Part shown: positions 43,644 to 51,274 of the stretch, piece by piece
How the letters are laid out: each line of letters begins with the position of its first letter
How positions within the stretch are numbered: position 1 is the stretch's first letter
Assembly (NCBI GenBank): GCA_023701205.1
Contig: JAMPXJ010000008.1
Location: 62,001-126,000 of the forward strand
DNA from: Oligoflexia bacterium
GTDB lineage: Bacteria; Bdellovibrionota; UBA1018
Direction: 5' to 3'
DNA: 64,000 nucleotides
Translations under genes and position numbers: made by a program
Notes under the pieces: model-generated
What the model was told of the DNA's origin: nothing
Databases searched by the model: none
What the model saw: the letters and a program-made list of their open reading frames with translations, nothing else

Positions 43644-44900
43644 CTACGGCTTTTTCAGCAGTCCCGCCCAGAAGCCGTCTCCGAAAGGCGCGAGATGCGG
43701 CCCAAGCTCCCAGCTCTTCATGCAATAGCCCTGCAGTTCCGACCTCTCCAAAGCCTCGGGGCCTTCTTCTTTGAGAATCGAACAAACGGAATAAACCAGG
43801 TATCCCCCCGGACGAAGCTTCTGCCAGCCTTCCTTGAGGACACCGGCCTGAACTTCCAAAAGCCCCTTGAGCTCGTTCTCCCGCCTGAGCCAGCGCACAT
43901 CCGGATGGCGTCTGAGAATCCCGCTGCCGGAACAAGGCGCGTCCACCCAGACGAGATCCTGGGGACCGACTTCAGCAAGCTGCGGCTTGGAGAGAATCCG
44001 CACCTCCCGCGGTGCCGCGCGCGAAACCGTCTGCCGGAGCAGGCCGAGCCGGCCCTCGTCCCGATCCGAAGCGATCACCTGGAAGCCGCTCCAGGCGAGC
44101 CCGATCGACTTTCCTCCGGGAGCGGCGCAAAGATCCAAAGCGCGCAAGGAGCCCGGACCCAACTCCGCCCGCACCTCGCGTGCGACCTCCGAGATCAAAA
44201 GCTGGCTCGAGATGTCCTGAACGATGAACTCGCCTTCCGCAAAGCCTTCGCGCTCGGGGATCGCGCCCCCGGACGTGATCCGATAGGCCCCCGGCACCGG
44301 GCCCGCTTCGGCCCACCCGGGCTTCCACTCGGTGCGCCGTGCGCGAATCCAGACGCCCGGGCGCTCGAGACTCGCGCGCGCATAGGCCTCCGCCCACTCC
44401 GCCCCGTGCTGCTTCACCAGGCGAGACCACAGCCAGTCGGGAAGACTCGCCCAGGCCGCAAGCTCCGCCTCCGGGCCACCGGTTCGCGGTGCAAGCTCGC
44501 GCCACTGCTTGCCATGCTCCGCGATCTTGCGAAGAATCGCGTTCGCGAACTTCGAGGGCGCCTCGCCCTCCTTGCGTTTCACTTCCGAGACCGTCTCCGA
44601 CACCACGACCCCGGGCTGCGTGCGCTCCTGCGCGATCAGCTGATAGGCCGCGATCAGCAGAACTTTTCGAAGCCAGCCCGAGGGCTTTTTCTTGAGCGCC
44701 GTGGAATCAATGACGAGATCCAGCCGCCCTTTCCAGCGCAAGGTCCCGGCGCAGACCTCCTGCAGCCAGCCGCGCGCACCCGGCGAAAGATCCGCCGGAA
44801 GCCCGGCCAGCGCCTCGTCCAGAGGCATGCGATCGCTCAGGACGCGCGTGAGCACGCGCACCGCGAGATCCCGGGGGTAGTCGATCCGCGCCTGCGCCAT
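43644..44900 (-). CDS. rsmB: 16S rRNA m5C967 methyltransferase
   Basis: The 418-residue protein has a NusB-like RNA-binding domain at 1-140 (AVRVLTRVLSDRMPLDEAL, then GTLRWKGRLDLVIDS). The Fmu/RsmB catalytic domain has motif I LDLCAAPGGKS, motif IV DAPCSGSGILRRHPDVRW and motif VI VYSVCSILKEEG. The two cysteines are the conserved release and nucleophile residues of m5C methyltransferases. It methylates C967 of 16S rRNA (E. coli numbering). It abuts sppA with no gap and is presumably co-transcribed with it. Confidence 0.93.
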   Translation of the reverse strand: MAQARIDYPRDLAVRVLTRVLSDRMPLDEALAGLPADLSPGARGWLQEVCAGTLRWKGRLDLVIDSTALKKKPSGWLRKVLLIAAYQLIAQERTQPGVVVSETVSEVKRKEGEAPSKFANAILRKIAEHGKQWRELAPRTGGPEAELAAWASLPDWLWSRLVKQHGAEWAEAYARASLERPGVWIRARRTEWKPGWAEAGPVPGAYRITSGGAIPEREGFAEGEFIVQDISSQLLISEVAREVRAELGPGSLRALDLCAAPGGKSIGLAWSGFQVIASDRDEGRLGLLRQTVSRAAPREVRILSKPQLAEVGPQDLVWVDAPCSGSGILRRHPDVRWLRRENELKGLLEVQAGVLKEGWQKLRPGGYLVYSVCSILKEEGPEALERSELQGYCMKSWELGPHLAPFGDGFWAGLLKKP

Positions 44901-45902
44901 TCAGTAAGCCCCGCGCCAGAGCCAGTAAACCCCCGCCGGAAGGGTCCCCGTCAGCAAACCAGGCACGTCCTGACTCGTCGTGCGCGAAAGCCCGCCCAAA
45001 AGCCGTGAAAGCATGCTCCGTGAGGAGGCCTCCGACTCCTCGTCGTCCCCTCCGTCGAGGATCAGCTCGAGCAGTCGGCTCCGCCGGGGAGTTTCAAGAT
45101 AGGTGATCTCGGGTTTGCCCTGGATTCCGCCCTGTTCCGCGGCATCATCGATCGCGTCCTGCAGCGTCCCGAGTTCATCCACGAGCTTCGACGCTTTGGC
45201 CTGCGCGCCCGAGAAGATGCGGCCGTCCGCGAGCGCGGTTACCGTCGTCATCGGGAGCTTGCGGCCGTCGACGATCGCCTGCTTGAACTGCAGAAGCACG
45301 TCATCGACCATGCCCTGCAAGAGCGCACGCTCTTCGGCCGGCATGGCACGGTAGCTCGCGCCGAGATCCTTGAACTTGCCCGTCTTGATCGCGTAGCGCT
45401 CCACCTTGGCCCACTCGTAGAGCTTCTCGAGATTCGCGAACTCCATGATGACGCCGATCGAGCCGGTGATCGTCCCGGGATTGGAGTACACCTTCTTCGA
45501 AGCGCAGGCGACGTAATAGGCGCCACTCGCCGCGACAGACCCCATCGAGACGACCAGGGGCTTCTTGATCTTTTTCACGGCCTCATAGATTTCCTGCGAC
45601 GGCGCGACCGCCCCTCCCGGCGAGTTGAGCCGCAGGACGATAGCCTTGATGTCCGCGCTCAGCTCTGCGCGCTCGAGCTTCTTGAGGACCCGCTTGGAAT
45701 CCATGATCACGCCGTTCAGCTCGATGATCGCGACCGCTCCCTTGTTGAAAAGCGAAGGTCCCGAAGCCTTGCGCGAAATCGTCGATGGCCCTTTCGTAAG
45801 GAAAAGCACGCCCGAAACAAGCAGAAAGAGCAGGAAAAAAGCGGATGAAAGGACCAGGACCAACGCGAGGGGATTGAGCTTGCGCTTCGGGACTTCGTTC
45901 AT
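44901..45902 (-). CDS. sppA: Signal peptide peptidase SppA, short form
   Basis: The 333-residue protein has an N-terminal transmembrane helix (LALVLVLSSAFFLLFLLVSGVLFL). A ClpP-like S49 protease domain follows, with IVLRLNSPGGAVAPSQEIYEAV, the serine in SMGSVAASGAYYVAC and the catalytic Lys in IKTGKFKDLG. It is the 36-kDa type with one protease domain, half the length of E. coli SppA. It clears cleaved signal peptides in the inner membrane. The C-terminal 60 residues are extra and Ser/Asp-rich. It is followed immediately by rsmB. Confidence 0.92.
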   Translation of the reverse strand: MNEVPKRKLNPLALVLVLSSAFFLLFLLVSGVLFLTKGPSTISRKASGPSLFNKGAVAIIELNGVIMDSKRVLKKLERAELSADIKAIVLRLNSPGGAVAPSQEIYEAVKKIKKPLVVSMGSVAASGAYYVACASKKVYSNPGTITGSIGVIMEFANLEKLYEWAKVERYAIKTGKFKDLGASYRAMPAEERALLQGMVDDVLLQFKQAIVDGRKLPMTTVTALADGRIFSGAQAKASKLVDELGTLQDAIDDAAEQGGIQGKPEITYLETPRRSRLLELILDGGDDEESEASSRSMLSRLLGGLSRTTSQDVPGLLTGTLPAGVYWLWRGAY

Positions 45903-45975
45903 AGGGAAAATCCTCCTTCATTCGGAGAATCAAAACAAGCGGGAAGGAGCAGGAAGGCGACGTCGGAAACGCAAA

Positions 45976-46014
45976 AGGATCCTGCCGCGGATTCTCGTCC
46001 CGCCGCAGGATCCT
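45976..46014 (-). terminator. Rho-independent terminator after the metal-binding protein gene
   Basis: AGGATCCTGC pairs with GCAGGATCCT with additional inner GC pairs. On the minus strand the stem is followed by TTTTGCGTTT. It stands 17 bases after the stop of the HMA-domain gene and before sppA, separating the two transcripts. Confidence 0.8.
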
Positions 46015-46030
46015 CCAGACCAATCGGATA

Positions 46031-46420
46031 TCAGTTCTGACTCGCTTTGAAGCCCACCGCGTCGACGGCTTTCATCATCGCGTCGGTGTTCGTCTTGTCG
46101 GGCGCATACGCGACCGTGACGATGTTCTTCTTGGAGTCGATCTTCACGTCGGTGACTCCAGGGAGCTGCGAGAGCGCGCCATTGACCTTCTTGTAGCAGG
46201 CGCTGCACATCATCCCTTTGACCTGAAAGGCCGCCGTCTTGGCGCCCGGCGTTTCGTTGGCGTGCGCCTGCGGGATCAGACTGATCTCATGGTGCGCGGC
46301 CTTCGCCTCCTTGTGAGCTTTGGCTTCCTTGTGGCCTTCACCCTCCATGTCACAGGCGAGCGCGGAGCTCGCGGTCAAAGCGGCAATTGCCAGGATCACG
46401 AACGTGGATTTCATCTTCAT
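46031..46420 (-). CDS. Periplasmic heavy-metal-associated (HMA) domain protein
   Basis: The 129-residue protein has a signal peptide (ending near ASSALACDM) and a His/Lys-rich linker (GHKEAKAHKEAKAAHHE). The HMA fold has metal site GMMCSACYKKV at about residue 69. The partner segments DVKIDSKKNIVTVAY and AMMKAVDAVGF complete the ferredoxin-like fold of MerP/CopZ proteins. The CxxC and the His-rich linker suggest binding of copper or another soft metal outside the cytoplasm. A Cys directly at the cleavage region (ALAC) might make it a lipoprotein, but the lipobox is imperfect. AAGGAGAG precedes the ATG. Confidence 0.85.
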   Translation of the reverse strand: MKMKSTFVILAIAALTASSALACDMEGEGHKEAKAHKEAKAAHHEISLIPQAHANETPGAKTAAFQVKGMMCSACYKKVNGALSQLPGVTDVKIDSKKNIVTVAYAPDKTNTDAMMKAVDAVGFKASQN

Positions 46421-46584
46421 TTTCTCTCCTTAAGCAGAGGTTCAAAGTAAGAAATCTTAGCAAGACCCCTGGGTGTAGGCGAGAGCCAAATAGTAACGCT
46501 CTGCCGCCAAGCCCAAAACCTTTGACATCACCTCCGAGCCGGATTAATCGATGCCACCCCAAAGAGGCACCCGGGAGGCACTGA

Positions 46585-47085
46585 ATGAAAATGGCCGCAG
46601 CTTCGTTTTTCCTGATTTTTTCACTGAACCTGTCTGTCAGCCTGACTGCCCAGGCCGAAGCGCTTCGGGATTTCGCCGGCTCCTTCGCCCTGATCGAGGC
46701 AGTTCCCGAGCTGAGCGTCAAAGCCCCCCAGCCCATCCCCTGCTCGAAATCCCTCAGGATCACCGAGGGGACCGCCACTACTGGGGACGAGCTTTTCGTG
46801 GACGAGTGGAACGACCCGCAGCAGCCGCATCAGACACTCTTCAAGCTGGGGCGCCTGCAGCTGACCGAAAACACCTTCGCGCAAACCACCCGAACCGGGA
46901 ATACCCTCACGCGCACGATTTTCCAGCAGACGTTCTTCCACCCCAAGGGGCGCGAGGTTTCCGCGACCTATATCGCAGCCCTCGATACGGCCGCTTTGCC
47001 ATCTGATGGCATCGCGCTGTATCTAGAACGCTCCCAGGGCGGGCACGTCCTTGCGACCTGCTTCTACAAGCGAAGCCTGAACTGA
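46585..47085 (+). CDS. Small secreted protein of unknown function
   Basis: The 166-residue protein has a GGGAGG ribosome-binding site and a clear signal peptide (MKMAAASFFLIFSLNLSVS to about AQAEA). The mature part of about 140 residues is predicted beta-rich with two cysteines (PCSK near 53 and TCFYK near 158) that could form a disulfide joining the ends. No family is recognised. It is divergent from the HMA-domain gene and convergent with the acetyltransferase gene. Confidence 0.65.
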   Translation: MKMAAASFFLIFSLNLSVSLTAQAEALRDFAGSFALIEAVPELSVKAPQPIPCSKSLRITEGTATTGDELFVDEWNDPQQPHQTLFKLGRLQLTENTFAQTTRTGNTLTRTIFQQTFFHPKGREVSATYIAALDTAALPSDGIALYLERSQGGHVLATCFYKRSLN

Positions 47086-47125
47086 GGCAGCCCGCCGCCG
47101 GAGTGCTCCGATCCTATCGCCCGTT

Positions 47126-47971
47126 TCAGCTCACGAACCGGATATGCCGTGAATCCCCGAGGGGCCGGTAGCCGATCTTCTGATAGATGCTGTTGGAAGT
47201 GGGATTCGCCTGATCCGTGAAGAGCAGGCATTTGCGGCCGCTCCGGATGATTCTCTCGCTGAGCTCGGCCACGACCGCCGAAGCGTAACCCTTGCCGCGG
47301 AAACGCGGCGGCGTATAAACCGGCGCGATCCAGCGCCCGGCGCTTGACTCGCGCGTGGATCCGACGAAGGAAACCGGTTCGCCATCTTCCCAAAGGGCAT
47401 AGTGCCCTTTCACGATTCCTTCCCCTACGCGATCCCGGCGCTCCGCCTCGTCAGCGACAGGGTCGTTGGGCATCGCCTCCCGCGCGAACTCCCGGGTCCA
47501 CTCCAGCAAAAGCTCCAGATCCCTAAGATCCGCGTCGCGGAACCTGCCAGAAGGTCGAACCGGCGCGATCACCGCGTCCAGCTGGAAAAGCCGGAGATTC
47601 ACCCCAAGTTCGAGCCGACACCCCGTCCGGGCACACCAGCCTTCCGCGAACGCATCCGCGCCCGGAACCGGCCCGTTGACCCCCGGTAGAGCGATCTGCC
47701 TGGCGCAAAGCGCCTCGGCGAACGCCCGCGCTTCCGACTCCGAACCCTTCGAAATTACCAGCGGATACCCATGGCTGGTCTGCACCCCCGCAATGCGAAA
47801 ACCTCCGCCGGCACCGATGCCCCGAGCCATCACCGGCGCGGATTTCCCCGAATCCCTGACCCGCGCCACAAGACTCAAGAAGAACGAGTGGATCGCAGCC
47901 TCGCGCTCGAGCGCCGGCGAGATCGAAGCGAGAAATGCCGAAATATCGTCGTCAAGCTCTAATGAGACCAC
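47126..47971 (-). CDS. GNAT-family N-acetyltransferase with N-terminal extension
   Basis: The protein has 281 residues from GTG 47971, which has GGAGG 7-8 bases upstream. The last 130 residues are a GNAT domain: YALWEDGEPVSFVGS, RWIAPVYTPPRFRGKGYASAVVAELS with the acetyl-CoA-binding RxxGxA loop, and LFTDQANPTSNSIYQKIGYRP. The N-terminal half lacks a recognisable motif and may be a second degenerate GNAT fold, as in several two-domain GNAT proteins. Substrate unknown. Confidence 0.83.
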   Translation of the reverse strand: MVSLELDDDISAFLASISPALEREAAIHSFFLSLVARVRDSGKSAPVMARGIGAGGGFRIAGVQTSHGYPLVISKGSESEARAFAEALCARQIALPGVNGPVPGADAFAEGWCARTGCRLELGVNLRLFQLDAVIAPVRPSGRFRDADLRDLELLLEWTREFAREAMPNDPVADEAERRDRVGEGIVKGHYALWEDGEPVSFVGSTRESSAGRWIAPVYTPPRFRGKGYASAVVAELSERIIRSGRKCLLFTDQANPTSNSIYQKIGYRPLGDSRHIRFVS

Positions 47972-48053
47972 CTTTAGCCCTCCTCTGTTGGCGAACCGAA
48001 AACAAAGCGACGATGATTGCCGCAACGAAGATCGCGAATAAATCACTATTCAT
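47952..48053 (-). CDS. Possible 33-residue single-helix membrane peptide overlapping the GNAT start
   Basis: ATG 48053 opens 33 codons with a hydrophobic helix (DLFAIFVAAIIVALFSV) followed by a basic tail (RQQRRAKGG). The topology is typical of a small inner-membrane protein. Its 3' end overlaps the GTG start of the GNAT gene by 20 bases, so the GNAT ribosome-binding site lies inside it and coupling is possible. No strong ribosome-binding site precedes the ATG. Confidence 0.3.
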   Translation of the reverse strand: MNSDLFAIFVAAIIVALFSVRQQRRAKGGLIRA

Positions 48054-48096
48054 CGGAGCGCCCGGCTCGCCGGCTTCCTTGAACCCGTTCACTGAA

Positions 48097-48219
48097 TCAA
48101 TCGCCACATGCCAAGCATCTCGAGGGCCACCGCCACGAAAAGCGCGCCGAAAGCCCCAGCAACGTCCCCGTAAAAAGTAAGGCCCAAATGAACGCCCGGA
48201 AAAAAATCACTTTCTTCAT
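48097..48219 (-). CDS. Possible short ORF or remnant, 40 codons
   Basis: ATG 48219 (KKVIFFRAFIWALLFTGTLL after the Met) looks like a membrane helix or signal anchor and ends after 40 codons in CLACGD. In the +1-shifted frame over the same bases a second hydrophobic stretch is open (GAFGALFVAVALEMLGM). This suggests a decayed membrane-protein gene or a chance ORF. Codon choice favours neither frame. Low confidence. Confidence 0.22.
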   Translation of the reverse strand: MKKVIFFRAFIWALLFTGTLLGLSARFSWRWPSRCLACGD

Positions 48220-48276
48220 AGTCGGCATCGAAGGCATTTCAGCATGACTCATATCCAGAATCGAGTGATAACGGAG

Positions 48277-48548
48277 GCTTTCGCTGAGGAATCAGCGAAA
48301 GCTGCAGCACCTTGCTCCGGGTCCGTGAGGTGGCTGCCCGCAAAACCTGTCCCGGGACAGGTTCTGATCACCTCCTCCGGGCCCGCCAAAATAGACCCGA
48401 AAAGCGACACAGACCGGGACAACGGAAGGGACCCTGACCCGAGATCCGCACTGGCTTGCCGCAGCCAGGAAGGCTCAAGAAGCGCGAAGCGCTTCTTTGC
48501 GGAGGGCGCAGGAAGCGCCCCGCCAGGCGGATCGCGGACCAGGGGTCC
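48277..48548. other. Noncoding hairpin cluster (five or more perfect stems)
   Basis: This 270-bp stretch has a dense set of perfect inverted repeats. They are GCTTTCGCTGA/TCAGCGAAAGC with loop GGAA (48277-48302), a palindrome with half-site AACCTGTCCC (48344-48363), CTGGCT/AGCCAG (48451-48468), AAGAAGCGC/GCGCTTCTT with loop GAA (48477-48497), GGGCGC/GCGCCC (48504-48520) and GGACC/GGTCC (48536-48548). AGGGACCCTG at 48427 is also nearly complementary to CAGGGGTCCCT at 48540-48550. No protein with credible features is encoded. It could be a structured RNA, part of the rpsA 3' UTR, or a remnant of REP-type repeats. Confidence 0.6.
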
Positions 48549-48575
48549 CTGCAACTGTGCTGGCCTGAAAAGCAA

Positions 48576-48606
48576 AACGCCCGCTGAGGATCCCTCAGCA
48601 GGCGTT
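48576..48606 (-). terminator. Rho-independent terminator of rpsA
   Basis: AACGCC.GCTGAGG pairs with CCTCAGC.GGCGTT across a 3-base loop. On the minus strand the stem runs into TTTTGCTTTT. It lies 27 bases after the rpsA stop codon. Confidence 0.88.
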
Positions 48607-48633
48607 CCGCGATTTCCTGGTTGATCGAGAGCT

Positions 48634-50457
48634 TCAGCTCTTGTCCGAAGCCTCGTCCTTCTTGAGCGCGGCCTTGAGCTTGTCGCCCAGGATGTCGCCC
48701 ATCGAGGTCTTGCGGGTGCGCTCACCCACGAAGCTCTCGTAGTTGGCGCGCTCTTCCGAACGGCCGAGCTGCTTGATCGAGAGGCCGATGCGGCGCTCTT
48801 TGGGTTCGATCGAGAGGATCTCGGCGCGGACTTTGTCGCCCACCTTCAGGATGTCGGAGGGCTTCTCGATCCGGTGATCGGCGATCTCGCTGACGTAGAT
48901 CAGGCCTTCCACGCCCTCCTCGATTTCGACGAAAGCGCCGAAATCGGTGAGTTTCGTGACGGTGCCGTCCACGGCCTGGTTCTGGCGATAGCGGGACTTG
49001 ATGCTTTCCCACGGATCGCGCTCGAGCTGCTTGATGCCCAGCGAGAATTTCTCGTTGGCCTTGTCGATGCCGAGCACGACGGCGCGGAGCTTGTCGCCCT
49101 TCTTGAACTTCTCAGAAGGATGCGCGAATTTCTTCGTCCACGCGATGTCGCTGATGTGCACGAGGCCGTCGATGCCCATCCCGATGTCGACGAACACGCC
49201 GAAGTCGGTGACGGACTTGACCTCGCCCTCTTCCACGATCGTGCCGACCGGGAACTTGACCTCGAGCTCATCCCAGGGATTCGCCTGGAGCTGCTTGAGA
49301 CCGAGGGAGATGCGCTTGTTTTTCGGGTCGACTTCGAGAACCTTGCACTCGACCTCGTCACCGACGTTGATGATCTTGGAGGGATGCTTCACGCGCTCCG
49401 TCCAGGACATCTCCGAAACGTGAATGAGGCCTTCGATCCCTTCCTCGAGCTCGACGAAGGCGCCGTAGTCCTTCAGGCTCACGACCTTGCCCTTGACCTT
49501 CACGCCGACCGGGAACTTGTACTCGACATCGTCCCACGGATTCGCGGTGACCTGCTTGAGGCCCAGCGAAACGCGCTCTTTCTCGCGATCGTACTTGAGG
49601 ATCTTGACTTTGATCTCGTCGCCGACGGCGAAGAGCTCGGAGGGGTGCTTGATGCGGCCCCAGCTCATATCGGTGATATGAAGCAGGCCGTCCATGCCAC
49701 CCAGGTCGATGAAGGCGCCGTATTCCGTGATGTTCTTCACGGTTCCGGTCACGATCATGCCTTCCTGGAGGTTGGCCAGCGTCTCGGCGCGCTGGAGCTC
49801 GCGCTCCTGGGCGACGACCGCGCGGCGGGAGAGAACGATGTTGCCGCGCTTCTTGTTGAACTTGATGATCTTGAACTTGAACTTCTTGCCCAGGAACTTG
49901 TCGAGGTTCTTGACCGGCTTGGTGTCGATCTGGCTGCCGGGCAGGAACGCCTTGACGCCGATGTCGACCGAGAGGCCACCCTTGACCTTCGCGATCACAG
50001 TGCCTTCGACCAGCTGGTCCTTCTCGCAGGCCTGCGAGATCTCGTCCCAGGCGCGGATGATCTCCGCCTTGTCCTTGGACAGGAGCATGAAGCCGTTCTC
50101 GAGCTCCATGCGCTCGAGGTACACGCTCACCACGTCACCGACGGCGACGTGAGCGACGCCGTGGGCGTCCTTGAATTCCTGGATCGGAACAAGGCCTTCG
50201 CACTTGTAGCCGATATCGATCGTGGCGTACTCGTTGCCGACCGCAACGACGGTGCCGTCCACGACTTCGCCTTCCTTGATCTCCTGGGCTCGCTGGGACG
50301 CCTCGAAGAGCTCGGCGAAATTCTCTTCCTCGTCGGTCAAGCCGCCGGAAGTTTCCTCAGGGCCGGAGAAATTTTCGAATTCGTCCATCCAGCTCTGGTT
50401 TTTCGGACGAGGCTTGGAAGACGAGGCCTCGGTTCCCGTTTGTTTGACTACCATCAT
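48634..50457 (-). CDS. rpsA: 30S ribosomal protein S1
   Basis: The 607-residue protein has an acidic N-terminus (about 50 residues) and six S1 OB-fold repeats. They are recognisable by their recurring VGDxVxxxL and GLVHxSExxW/GLIHVSEMSW-type cores; four central repeats end in SLGLKQ/SLGIKQ followed by NPWD or DPWE. It promotes initiation on structured mRNAs at the 30S platform. Two adjacent ATGs (50457 and 50454) are possible starts. No Shine-Dalgarno sequence lies close to them; the nearest AAGG is about 15 bases away. That fits the known S1-dependent, autoregulated initiation of rpsA in other bacteria. Confidence 0.95.
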   Translation of the reverse strand: MMVVKQTGTEASSSKPRPKNQSWMDEFENFSGPEETSGGLTDEEENFAELFEASQRAQEIKEGEVVDGTVVAVGNEYATIDIGYKCEGLVPIQEFKDAHGVAHVAVGDVVSVYLERMELENGFMLLSKDKAEIIRAWDEISQACEKDQLVEGTVIAKVKGGLSVDIGVKAFLPGSQIDTKPVKNLDKFLGKKFKFKIIKFNKKRGNIVLSRRAVVAQERELQRAETLANLQEGMIVTGTVKNITEYGAFIDLGGMDGLLHITDMSWGRIKHPSELFAVGDEIKVKILKYDREKERVSLGLKQVTANPWDDVEYKFPVGVKVKGKVVSLKDYGAFVELEEGIEGLIHVSEMSWTERVKHPSKIINVGDEVECKVLEVDPKNKRISLGLKQLQANPWDELEVKFPVGTIVEEGEVKSVTDFGVFVDIGMGIDGLVHISDIAWTKKFAHPSEKFKKGDKLRAVVLGIDKANEKFSLGIKQLERDPWESIKSRYRQNQAVDGTVTKLTDFGAFVEIEEGVEGLIYVSEIADHRIEKPSDILKVGDKVRAEILSIEPKERRIGLSIKQLGRSEERANYESFVGERTRKTSMGDILGDKLKAALKKDEASDKS

Positions 50458-50569
50458 AATGATTGATTTTGCCTTTCTGTGCGGATCGCTCGGCCATGCC
50501 GGCGCGACCCCAGGCGGCTCTCTTTACCGCAAAGCAGTAAGTTTGAAGGGCTCGCCTGTGAGGCTGTCA

Positions 50570-50598
50570 GATATAAAGACATAACCCCGCTTTGTCAA
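50570..50598 (-). promoter_or_regulatory. Near-consensus sigma-70-type promoter of rpsA
   Basis: A perfect TTGACA (50593-50598) is followed after 17 bp by TATATC (50570-50575) on the minus strand. Transcription would begin near 50563 and give an rpsA leader of about 105 nt, long enough for autoregulatory structure. Confidence 0.65.
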
Positions 50599-50658
50599 AG
50601 ATGAAATCGGCATCCCAATTGCAAATCCGCTACCCGGAGCGCCCGGGAGAGCCCGACC

Positions 50659-51249
50659 ATGAAACCCACTCCGATCGATCAGAAAAATCTGCGGCAAACC
50701 AATGAAAGAATAAAGAAAAAATCCGTGAAAATGCTGTCGTCCGCCCAAATCGAAACCAGCAGCCCAAAAGGCAGCCCTGCGATCGAACTTTTCCAAAGGG
50801 AGGACTGCCCTCACAGCCATGCCGTGCGGAATCGGCTATCCCAGCTCGGCGTCGATTACATCGCTCACACGGTTCCCAAAGGGAACGCCTTCAAGCATGA
50901 GCTGCTCGCTCAGGCGGGCGGCAAGGACCAGATCCCGTTTCTGATCGACCGCAAATCCGGCGTGAAGCTTTATGACAGCGACAAGATCATCTCCTATCTC
51001 GAGCACGAGTTCGGAAGGCCCGCCCCTGCCCGGATCAGCGAGCTCACGCGCAATGTCGCGCTTCGGATCCAGGCTCGCTCGGACGAGCTCGCCTGGGCGC
51101 TGCGTCAGCCTTTCGAACGCGCCAGGTCCCTGGTCGATGACATGAGCGACAGCCTGAAGGTGCTTCGCGATTCGTACCAGTCCGTCCGGCGAGCGCTCAC
51201 ACAGCCCGCTGCCGCCGAAGAGCGTGCCTCCACTCACAAGGCGGCCTGA
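50659..51249 (+). CDS. Glutaredoxin/GST-N-like thioredoxin-fold protein
   Basis: The 196-residue protein has a thioredoxin-fold core (IELFQREDCPHSHAVRNRL, active-site CPHS with Cys50). QIPFLIDRKSGVKLYDSDKIISYLE follows, where the cis-Pro and DS-binding segment match glutaredoxins and GST N-terminal domains. The first 40 residues are basic and possibly partly dispensable; Met25 is an alternative start. The C-terminal 80 residues are helical and Arg/Ala-rich but do not clearly form a GST C-domain. A monothiol mechanism or iron-sulfur or glutathione binding is possible. It is divergent from rpsA. Confidence 0.78.
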   Translation: MKPTPIDQKNLRQTNERIKKKSVKMLSSAQIETSSPKGSPAIELFQREDCPHSHAVRNRLSQLGVDYIAHTVPKGNAFKHELLAQAGGKDQIPFLIDRKSGVKLYDSDKIISYLEHEFGRPAPARISELTRNVALRIQARSDELAWALRQPFERARSLVDDMSDSLKVLRDSYQSVRRALTQPAAAEERASTHKAA

Positions 51250-51274
51250 CATTCCATCCGGAACCGGTCCCGGC

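Noticed and set aside
48244..48624. A 126-codon plus-strand frame through the hairpin cluster
   Set aside because: It runs through perfect inverted repeats and the rpsA terminator and has no recognisable features.
48874..50466. A 530-codon frame opposite rpsA
   Set aside because: It mirrors the six S1 repeats and has the Asp/Leu-rich composition of an antisense shadow.
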